Shown piece after piece: positions 1 to 4,953 of a DNA stretch of 5,695 nt. The notes beneath the pieces are model-generated. The model was not told where the DNA came from and did no database searches. It saw nothing but the letters and a program-made list of their open reading frames with translations. Source of the DNA: Candidatus Nanopelagicales bacterium (GTDB lineage Bacteria > Actinomycetota > Actinomycetes > S36-B12 > UBA10799); contig JAUYKX010000138.1 of NCBI GenBank assembly GCA_030699055.1, forward strand, positions 1 to 5,695, read 5' to 3'. The translations under genes and the position numbers were made by a program. Within the stretch, counting starts at the first letter, position 1. Each line of letters starts with the position of its first letter.

Positions 1-271
1 CATGGTCAAACCCGCGAGTTGGGGCCTGGATTTGCTGAGCGATATTTCGGCGATGTCCCCGGTGCCGGTTGCCGCCTACCAGGTGTCGGGCGAATACGCG
101 ATGATCCAGGCGGCGGCCGATCGAGGTTGGATCGACCGCGAGGCGGCGTTCGCCGAATCGTTCGTGGCTATCAAACGGGCAGGCGCGTCAATCATCTTGT
201 CCTACTGGGCTGCGCACTTCGCTCGGTCGCTGCGACGTCTTGGAAAGACCGGAGGCTTGAACGATGGCTGA
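1..271 (+). CDS. hemB: Delta-aminolevulinic acid dehydratase (porphobilinogen synthase), C-terminal part, 5' truncated by window edge
   Basis: Cytosolic enzyme that condenses two 5-aminolevulinate molecules into porphobilinogen, the second common step of tetrapyrrole synthesis. Only about the last 89 codons are present; the frame begins at base 2. The ATG there is an internal methionine of the conserved Met-Val-Lys-Pro segment, not the gene start. The lysine at codon 3 (8-10) aligns with the Schiff-base lysine (Lys252 in human ALAD). The YQVSGEY stretch carries the conserved serine (human Ser279), and the Tyr in SYW near the end matches human Tyr318, both on the substrate carboxylate side. 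An oddity is that the signature usually reads Lys-Pro-small-x-x-Tyr, but here it is KPASWGLD, with Gly where Tyr is expected. The TGA stop (269-271) overlaps the hemL start by 8 bases, implying translational coupling. Family assignment is firm. Confidence 0.95.
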   Translation, partial: MVKPASWGLDLLSDISAMSPVPVAAYQVSGEYAMIQAAADRGWIDREAAFAESFVAIKRAGASIILSYWAAHFARSLRRLGKTGGLNDG

Positions 272-1601
272 TTCACATAACCCGGCGCCGGTGGTATCCG
301 CCGCGCTGTTCGAGAGAGCCCGGCGGGTCACTCCAGGAGGGGTCAACAGCCCGGTGCGCGCCTGGGCGGCGGTGGGTGGTTCGCCGCGGTTCATCATTTC
401 CGGGCGCGGGGCGCAGGTCACTGACGCGGATGGCATCGAATACCTCGACTTCGTCGGTGCTTGGGGGCCGGCCATCCTGGGGCATGCCAACCCGGATGTC
501 GTTTCGCGGGTGCAGGCCGCTGCTGGCCGCGGAATGGCATTTGGTGCGCCCTGTCCGGATGAGGTCGGCCTTGCCGAGGAGATCATTCGTCGAGTGCCCG
601 CGGTGGAAAGGTTGCGGCTGGTCAACTCGGGCACCGAGGCGACCATGTCGGCGATCCGACTGGCCCGCGGTTTCACCGGCAGGTCCAAGATTGTGAAGTT
701 TGCCGGTTGTTACCACGGCCACGCCGACAACCTGCTGGTAGCCGCGGGTTCAGGGGCGGCCACGTTCGGCTTGCCCGGTTCGGACGGGGTGACTGCCGGC
801 GCGGCCTCCGACACCATCGTCCTGCCGTACAACAACCGGGAAGTCGTCGCCGCGGTTTTCGCGAACCAAGGTGACCAGATTGCCGGTGTCATTACGGAGG
901 CCGCGGCGGCGAACATGGGGGTTGTCCCCCCTCTTCCGGGATTCAACGCGCACCTGGCAAGCCTGTGCCGTGAGCACGGTGCTCTGTTCATCCTCGACGA
1001 AGTAATGACCGGGTTCCGAGTCTCGCGGGCCGGCTGGTGGGGGCTGGAGGGCCTGCGTGAGGGTTGGGCGCCCGACCTGTACGCATTCGGCAAGGTGATC
1101 GGAGGCGGTCTGCCGCTGGCCGCTTTCGGGGGGCGGGCGGACGTGATGGACCGGTTGGCCCCGACCGGGCCCGTTTACCAGGCCGGGACTCTTTCGGGGA
1201 ATCCTGTTGCCGCGGCCTGTGGCCTGGCGACTCTTCACGGGTGTGACAACGCCGTGTACACGGGTATCGACCGCATCTCGCGCAGCGTCGGTGAACTGGT
1301 CTCGGGTGCCCTGACCGCCCAGGGGGTAAGCCACGTACTCCAGCGCGCGGGGAGTCTCTTCAGTGTCTTCTTCCGGGCCGATGGAGTGATCGACTACGAC
1401 CAGGCCCGGTTGCAGCGCACCGACGTCTTCGCGGCGTTTTTCCAGGCCATGTTGGCGGCGGGGGTAATGCTGCCGCCCTCGGCCTTCGAGGCGTGGTTCG
1501 TTTCAGCCGCCCACGACGAGAGCAGCCTGGACAAGTTGGCCGAAGCCCTCCCCGCCGCCGCCAGGGCCGCGGCAAAGGCCCAGGATGCGGGCGGGCGTTG
1601 A
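264..1601 (+). CDS. hemL: Glutamate-1-semialdehyde 2,1-aminomutase
   Basis: PLP-dependent cytosolic enzyme converting glutamate-1-semialdehyde to 5-aminolevulinate, the last step of the C5 pathway; its product feeds HemB encoded just upstream. The protein is 445 aa, close to the usual length. Visible fold-type I class III aminotransferase landmarks are the [12 protein letters not shown] substrate loop near residues 22-33, NSGTEA (121-126) for PLP phosphate binding, the YHGH stretch (150-153) stacking on [13 protein letters not shown] with Asp245 contacting the pyridine nitrogen, and [11 protein letters not shown] with the PLP lysine at Lys277. GTLSGNP (308-314) closes the phosphate site and [16 protein letters not shown] near the C-terminus is typical. 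The usual E-P-V-A-G-N-M-G segment reads E-A-A-A-A-N-M-G here. Start: ATG 264 has GGAGG at 251-255, 8 bases upstream, inside the hemB end. Presence of HemL implies a glutamyl-tRNA reductase (HemA) elsewhere and a C5 rather than Shemin route. Confidence 0.97.
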   Translation: MADSHNPAPVVSAALFERARRVTPGGVNSPVRAWAAVGGSPRFIISGRGAQVTDADGIEYLDFVGAWGPAILGHANPDVVSRVQAAAGRGMAFGAPCPDEVGLAEEIIRRVPAVERLRLVNSGTEATMSAIRLARGFTGRSKIVKFAGCYHGHADNLLVAAGSGAATFGLPGSDGVTAGAASDTIVLPYNNREVVAAVFANQGDQIAGVITEAAAANMGVVPPLPGFNAHLASLCREHGALFILDEVMTGFRVSRAGWWGLEGLREGWAPDLYAFGKVIGGGLPLAAFGGRADVMDRLAPTGPVYQAGTLSGNPVAAACGLATLHGCDNAVYTGIDRISRSVGELVSGALTAQGVSHVLQRAGSLFSVFFRADGVIDYDQARLQRTDVFAAFFQAMLAAGVMLPPSAFEAWFVSAAHDESSLDKLAEALPAAARAAAKAQDAGGR

Positions 1602-1607
1602 GTGGCC

Positions 1608-1636
1608 GAGGAGCGGGCAATGACCAGCGGAAAGGA
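1608..1636 (+). promoter_or_regulatory. Two competing ribosome binding sites for the histidine phosphatase gene
   Basis: GAGGAG at 1608-1613 stands 6 bases before an in-frame ATG at 1620, and AAAGGA at 1631-1636 stands 7 bases before the in-frame ATG at 1644. Both spacings are suitable. Start 1620 would add eight residues (MTSGKDAH) before the conserved domain. Sequence alone does not settle which is used; domain position favours 1644, Shine-Dalgarno strength favours 1620. Confidence 0.45.
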
Positions 1637-1643
1637 TGCGCAC

Positions 1644-2288
1644 ATGAGCACTGACCGAACCACCGTCCATTTGGTTCGTCATGGAGAGGTACACAATCCG
1701 ACGAAGATCCTTTACGGTCGGCTGTCGGACTATCACCTGTCCGAGTTGGGCCTGAAGATGGCCGATCGGGTGGCTGACTGGATGGCTTCCCGTGATCTGG
1801 TCGCACTTTGGTCGTCACCCCTGGATCGAGCGCGCGAAACCGCGTCCCCGATCGCGGTGGTGACCGGATTGCCAGTGCGTACTGACCAACGGTTGTTGGA
1901 AGCGACCAACGTTTTCGAAGGCCAGCGGGTCTCGGTGGGCGATGGGGTGTTGGGTCAGCCCAAAGCCTGGCGCCACCTCTGGAATCCTTTTCGGCCCTCT
2001 TGGGGGGAGCCGTATCAGCAGGTCGCGGCCCGGATGCGCGACGCCGTGCTCGACGCCAGGAATGCCGCTTTCGGTCATGAGATCGCCGTGGTCAGCCATC
2101 AACTGCCGATCTGGGTGACTCGCTTGTCCTTCGAAGATCGTCGCCTGTGGCACGACCCACGCCACCGGCAGTGTTCGTTGGCCTCGGTCACCTCGCTGGT
2201 CTTCGAGAGAGGTGTATTGATCGCCGTGTCCTACACCGAACCGGCCGGGGATCTGGTGGCCGAGTCGCATGGCGGGGTCGGGGCGTAA
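1644..2288 (+). CDS. Histidine phosphatase family (phosphoglycerate mutase-like) protein
   Basis: A 214-aa member of the histidine phosphatase superfamily, branch 1, with unknown substrate; a phosphomonoesterase rather than a true mutase is the more likely activity. The catalytic motif is LVRHGE with R12, H13 (the residue phosphorylated in the family) and G14. A second conserved arginine is R62 in SSPLDRARET, a candidate acid is E86, and the second catalytic histidine is H152 in VVSHQLPIW. Between these lies a W-x-x-L-W-N-P-F-x-P-S-W-G-E-P-Y stretch (109-124), which I recall also in the M. tuberculosis gene after hemL (Rv0525). No signal peptide or membrane segment, so cytosolic. It follows hemL by 42 bases on the same strand, probably in the hemB-hemL operon. 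The frame is open back to a GTG at 1602, with another ATG at 1620; 1644 is preferred because it leaves the usual short lead before the RHG motif. An in vivo role cannot be read from the sequence. Confidence 0.88.
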   Translation: MSTDRTTVHLVRHGEVHNPTKILYGRLSDYHLSELGLKMADRVADWMASRDLVALWSSPLDRARETASPIAVVTGLPVRTDQRLLEATNVFEGQRVSVGDGVLGQPKAWRHLWNPFRPSWGEPYQQVAARMRDAVLDARNAAFGHEIAVVSHQLPIWVTRLSFEDRRLWHDPRHRQCSLASVTSLVFERGVLIAVSYTEPAGDLVAESHGGVGA

Positions 2289-2370
2289 TTGGGGGTCTCG
2301 TGCATCGCAGCGCGCATCGCGTAGTCACGTGGTGAACCGGGCCAGCAGTCCTGCCAGAAGCGCTGATGGT

Positions 2371-2640
2371 CTAACGGGGCTTGCGGTCTCTCAGGGAGGC
2401 AAGAAACCCCGGATCGTCATCGGGGCCGATCGACCGGTGCGAACCACGTCCCGTCGAAGCCCCAAGTGGTCGACCCAGGATGAACCACAGAACGGCGCCG
2501 ACTAACGGCAGGACGATGATGACGAATACCCAAAGGGCCTTGGGCAACAGTCGAATCCCCGGGCTTGGTGCCATCAGGGCGTCGATCAGCCCATAGATCG
2601 TGATGGCGATCGGCACCAGGAAGACGAGGACTCGCAGCAC
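2371..2640 (-). CDS. PLDc_N-domain two-helix membrane protein, function unknown
   Basis: An 89-aa membrane protein resembling the phospholipase D nuclease N-terminal (PLDc_N) family found alone in many actinobacteria. It has two hydrophobic helices, about residues 3-22 and 35-55, followed directly by the family's G-R-P (56-58) after a W-x(n)-P-x-x-G-A-x-x-W pattern. The short polar tail ends in GPDDDPGFLASL (72-83), similar to the acidic D-D-D-P-x-F-L tail I recall in stand-alone actinobacterial members. There is no HKD catalytic motif, so it is not a phospholipase. Start is GTG at 2640; an in-frame stop at 2650-2652 excludes a longer form, and the next GTG (codon 9) would cut the first helix. 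The start has no properly spaced Shine-Dalgarno sequence. It lies 24 bases downstream of menA on the same strand, so it is likely last in a menE-menA operon. The position suggests a link to quinone or respiratory membrane function, but this is inference only. Confidence 0.8.
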   Translation of the reverse strand: MLRVLVFLVPIAITIYGLIDALMAPSPGIRLLPKALWVFVIIVLPLVGAVLWFILGRPLGASTGRGSHRSIGPDDDPGFLASLRDRKPR

Positions 2641-2646
2641 GCCCCC

Positions 2647-2652
2647 AGGTTA
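2647..2652 (-). promoter_or_regulatory. Possible -10 element (TAACCT) for leaderless transcription of the PLDc_N gene
   Basis: Read on the minus strand, TAACCT fits the actinobacterial TANNNT -10 pattern and is followed by exactly six bases (GGGGGC) and then the GTG start at 2640. That is the spacing expected if transcription begins at the start codon. The gene lacks a well-placed ribosome binding site, which fits a leaderless mRNA. No clear -35 was recognised and the pattern is short, so chance occurrence is quite possible; read-through from menA remains an alternative. Confidence 0.25.
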
Positions 2653-2664
2653 CGGCCCACGGAC

Positions 2665-3612
2665 TCAGCCGCCAAGACCCGCCGGACTCGCGTTCAGCAG
2701 ACCGGAGGCAGTCAGCCCTGCCGCGAGGAGCAACCCGAACACGAGTTGCAGGCGCCCGGTCGCTCCGAGTACCTGAACCAGATCCCGACCGGATGCTCCC
2801 CGTTGAACCGAGAGCAGCGGTCCCACGGCCAGGGGTGCGCTCAGCAGGGCCGGCAACACCGCGTATGGCGCCAAATCAGGTCGGATGAGTCCAACAACCC
2901 CAACCACCGCGATGATCGCGAATGCGGCCACGATGAGCGATTCCCACATCCGTCGGGTTCGGCGGTCGCCCAGTCGCACCGCCAAGGTCACTTTTCCGGC
3001 GGGTCGATCCGTCTCGATGTCCCGCAAGTTGTTGACCACGAGCAGCGCGCAGGCCAACAGGCCTACGGGCAGCGAAAGAATCAGGGCCAGCATGGACCAA
3101 CGGTCGATACACACGTAGGTCGTGGCGGTTACGGCTGCCACTCCGAAGAACACAAATACGATCAACTCGCCCAGGCCCGCATAGCCGTACGGACGAGGTC
3201 CTCCCGTGTAAAGCCAACCGGCGGCCACTCCGGCGGCCCCGATGGCGATCAACCACCAAGCCTGTGTGATCAACGTCAGGGCGATCCCGGCGGCGCAAGC
3301 CACGACGAACGCCGACCAGGCGGCCCTCTTGACCGCCCCCGGTAGCGCCAGATTCTGGCCGACCAGGCGGACCGGGCCGGACCGGACATCGTCGGTGCCC
3401 CGGATGCCATCGGAGTAGTCGTTGGCGAAATTGACGCCGATCTCCATCGCCACGGCGACCACGAGGGCCAGGCCGATCCGGGTCGCGAACTCCAAGGATC
3501 CGAGGTGGGTGCCCTCCCAATAAGCGACGCCTCCGCCGACGGCGATCGGGGAGACCGCGGCGGAAAGCGTCCGTGGTCGAGCACCGGCGATCCATTGCCT
3601 GGCGGTGGCCAT
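2665..3612 (-). CDS. menA: 1,4-dihydroxy-2-naphthoate polyprenyltransferase
   Basis: Integral membrane UbiA-superfamily prenyltransferase that attaches a polyprenyl chain to 1,4-dihydroxy-2-naphthoate, giving demethylmenaquinone. The 315-aa length is close to that of other MenA proteins. The opening ARPRTLSAAVSPIAVGGG is typical of MenA. The first Asp-rich motif is N61-F-A-N-D65-Y-S-D68-G-I-R-G-T-D74-D-V-R77, for Mg-diphosphate binding. The second is N194-N-L-R-D198-I-E-T-D202 followed by GKVTLAVRLG. WLYTGGPRPYGYAGLGE (133-149) lies in the loop between them. Several hydrophobic segments occur throughout (for example near 43-60, 100-132, 150-166, 173-193 and 225-243), consistent with roughly eight to nine helices. 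It starts with ATG at 3612, 8 bases after the menE stop; a weak AGGT at 3624-3627 within the menE end is the only candidate ribosome binding site, so coupling to menE translation is likely. The NDYSDGIRGTDD block separates it from UbiA, CtaB and chlorophyll synthases. Assignment is firm. Confidence 0.95.
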   Translation of the reverse strand: MATARQWIAGARPRTLSAAVSPIAVGGGVAYWEGTHLGSLEFATRIGLALVVAVAMEIGVNFANDYSDGIRGTDDVRSGPVRLVGQNLALPGAVKRAAWSAFVVACAAGIALTLITQAWWLIAIGAAGVAAGWLYTGGPRPYGYAGLGELIVFVFFGVAAVTATTYVCIDRWSMLALILSLPVGLLACALLVVNNLRDIETDRPAGKVTLAVRLGDRRTRRMWESLIVAAFAIIAVVGVVGLIRPDLAPYAVLPALLSAPLAVGPLLSVQRGASGRDLVQVLGATGRLQLVFGLLLAAGLTASGLLNASPAGLGG

Positions 3613-3620
3613 GCTTCGCG

Positions 3621-4886
3621 TCAGACCTGGGGTCGGTTAGTCGTCGGTTGGGCCGCCAGCAAAGAAAGCGCGGAACGGTCGATTTTTCCGCTGGGCAATG
3701 TCGGCAGAGATGGGACAAGTACGACAGATCTTGGCCGGGCTTCGGTCCCGAGCTGTTTGGCGACAGATTGGGTCAGTTTGCGCCGAAGCCGTTCCAGATC
3801 TCCCGCGTCCTCTTCGGAGACTGGCTGGCGGAGGACGACGAACGAGGTGATCCTCGATCCCCATTGATCATCGGGTTGAGCCACGCTGGCGGCCTGGCTT
3901 ACACCGGGTTGGCGGCTGAGGCAATCGTCGATCGCAGGCAGCGAGACGTTCATGCCTCCCACCTGGACGACGTCATCGCGCCGACCTCGAACGTGCAGTA
4001 GCCCAGCTTTTAGACGCCCGACATCGTTGGTGAGGAATTTCCCATCGACGAATGACTCGGCCGTGTCGGCGGGCCGTAGGCGATAGCCGAGGGCGATATT
4101 CGGCCCCTTCAGCTCGATACGGCCGAGCCCGTGGGAATCGGCATCACCGATGGTGACCGAGACCCCGGGCAGCGGGTGCCCGTCGTATACGCAGCCGCCG
4201 GCAGATTCCGTCATCCCGTAGGTGGTGATCAGTTTGATTCCGCGGGAGTGGGCGCGCTCGATCACGGACGAAGGAGTGGTTGCTCCGCCGACCAGCACCG
4301 CGTCGAAAGCGCCGAGAGCGTTCACTCCGTCCCGTCCGGCATCCAGCACCCGGATCAACTGGGTGGGAACCAGTGCTGTACGAAGTTGGGCGCCGTCGGC
4401 GTCACACATCGCTCGGGCCGCTCGGGCGGCGTTGGCGAACTCCTCCGGAGTGAATCGACCACCCCCACCAAGAGATTCCATGATCACCGGGGGTAAGCCC
4501 GACAGGTGGGAGCGGACCAGAACCTGAATTCCGGCGATGTGGTCGACCGGAAGCGCCAGCAGCCAGCGCGCAGGGTCTCCGAGGCTGTGATCGCTCATCT
4601 GCGCCGATGCGATGAGTTGCTCGCTGGTCAGCAGGACGCCCCGAGGTTGCCCAACCGAGCCCGCGGTTGCCACGCACAGAGCGACCGCGTCGGATTCCAG
4701 GGGTGCGGATGAATCATCGGGACGGACGGCCCGGACTATTCGCTCGGCGTGAGCCCGGGGGGCGACGGGTATCGGGGCGATGGCCGGTCCCGTGCCCGCC
4801 AGGGCGTCGACCAAAGCATCGGCCACGGCCAGAGCGCCGGCCGACCCGGGGGCGACGTCCAGCCGCATGAGGGGGCGCGATTTCAT
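3621..4886 (-). CDS. menE: O-succinylbenzoate-CoA ligase (acyl-activating enzyme)
   Basis: Cytosolic ANL-superfamily ligase that converts O-succinylbenzoate, ATP and CoA to OSB-CoA, the substrate of MenB encoded divergently next door. With the start chosen it has 421 aa. Landmarks are an ATP loop ATAGSVGQPRGV (73-84), PVDHIAG (113-119), VLVGGATTP (197-205), the TTYGMTESAGGCVYDG adenylate-binding block (about 221-236), Asp288 in TNDVGR for ribose binding, the hinge region GRRDDVVQVGGMNV (301-314), and the C-terminal catalytic lysine K401 in PSGKIDR. The N-terminal domain before the ATP loop is much shorter than in general acyl-CoA synthetases, as in mycobacterial MenE. The ATP loop departs from the S-G-[ST]-T-G-x-P-K-G consensus (see findings). 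The frame extends to a GTG at 4910 and an ATG also occurs at 4868; ATG 4886 is preferred because a TANNNT box sits 7 bases before it. The stop is 8 bases before menA. Specific MenE identity rests on context plus the GGCVYDG block. Confidence 0.93.
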   Translation of the reverse strand: MKSRPLMRLDVAPGSAGALAVADALVDALAGTGPAIAPIPVAPRAHAERIVRAVRPDDSSAPLESDAVALCVATAGSVGQPRGVLLTSEQLIASAQMSDHSLGDPARWLLALPVDHIAGIQVLVRSHLSGLPPVIMESLGGGGRFTPEEFANAARAARAMCDADGAQLRTALVPTQLIRVLDAGRDGVNALGAFDAVLVGGATTPSSVIERAHSRGIKLITTYGMTESAGGCVYDGHPLPGVSVTIGDADSHGLGRIELKGPNIALGYRLRPADTAESFVDGKFLTNDVGRLKAGLLHVRGRRDDVVQVGGMNVSLPAIDDCLSRQPGVSQAASVAQPDDQWGSRITSFVVLRQPVSEEDAGDLERLRRKLTQSVAKQLGTEARPRSVVLVPSLPTLPSGKIDRSALSLLAAQPTTNRPQV

Positions 4887-4893
4887 CCGCACT

Positions 4894-4899
4894 AGCCTA
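4894..4899 (-). promoter_or_regulatory. Possible -10 element (TAGGCT) for leaderless transcription of menE-menA
   Basis: On the minus strand TAGGCT matches the actinobacterial TANNNT -10 pattern and lies 7 bases upstream of the menE ATG at 4886, so a transcript would start at or one base before the start codon. No convincing -35 hexamer is visible. The same bases read on the plus strand give TAGCCT (4893-4898), a possible but weaker -10 for menB with an untranslated leader of about 50 bases. The pattern has low information content. Confidence 0.3.
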
Positions 4900-4900
4900 T

Positions 4901-4928
4901 TGAACGCCACCGCCTGACCTGCGGTTCA
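4901..4928. promoter_or_regulatory. Dyad-symmetric sequence between divergent menE and menB, possible operator
   Basis: ACCGC (4909-4913) and GCGGT (4921-4925) form a perfect inverted repeat with a 7-base spacer. TGAAC (4901-4905) and GTTCA (4924-4928) form a second inverted pair sharing part of the right arm. The site lies in the 67-base gap between the preferred menE and menB starts, just upstream of the possible menE -10 box, where a regulator could control both genes. No known operator was recognised, and five-base arms can arise by chance. Confidence 0.25.
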
Positions 4929-4943
4929 GTGAGCACCGAGGCT

Positions 4944-4947
4944 GGAG
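4944..4947 (+). promoter_or_regulatory. Ribosome binding site of menB
   Basis: GGAG lies 6 bases before the ATG at 4954 and fixes this start. It matters because the protein then has an N-terminal lead of about 33 residues before the region that aligns with E. coli MenB. Confidence 0.6.
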
Positions 4948-4953
4948 ACCCTG

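Noticed and set aside
2..4. ATG at base 2 as a gene start
   Set aside because: It is the internal Met of the HemB active-site Met-Val-Lys-Pro motif; the gene begins left of the window.
917..930. GGGGG-TTGT-CCCCC hairpin
   Set aside because: It lies in the middle of hemL, encodes the conserved N-M-G-V-V-P-P segment and has no U-tract, so it is not a terminator.
188..1334. Long minus-strand open frames opposite hemL (188-688, 273-722, 710-1093, 750-1334)
   Set aside because: They are antisense to a clearly conserved gene, their translations match no family I recognise, and long antisense frames are expected in GC-rich DNA.
1815..2270. Minus-strand frame opposite the phosphatase gene
   Set aside because: Shadow of the phosphatase frame; no domain, and the plus-strand frame has all family motifs.
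2289..2370. Terminator or small RNA in the convergent gap between the phosphatase and PLDc_N genes
   Set aside because: Only weak features are present: a repeated GCATCGC (2302-2308, 2314-2320), CGCG-CAT-CGCG and TCAC-GTG-GTGA with four-base stems, and no T-run. Nothing supports a bidirectional intrinsic terminator or an RNA gene.
2371..2640. Phospholipase D activity for the PLDc_N protein
   Set aside because: The protein has only the N-terminal membrane part and no H-x-K-x4-D motif.
2876..3718. 280-codon minus-strand frame overlapping menA
   Set aside because: It is menA read in another frame: arginine-rich with no recognisable domain, while the menA frame carries both Asp-rich motifs.
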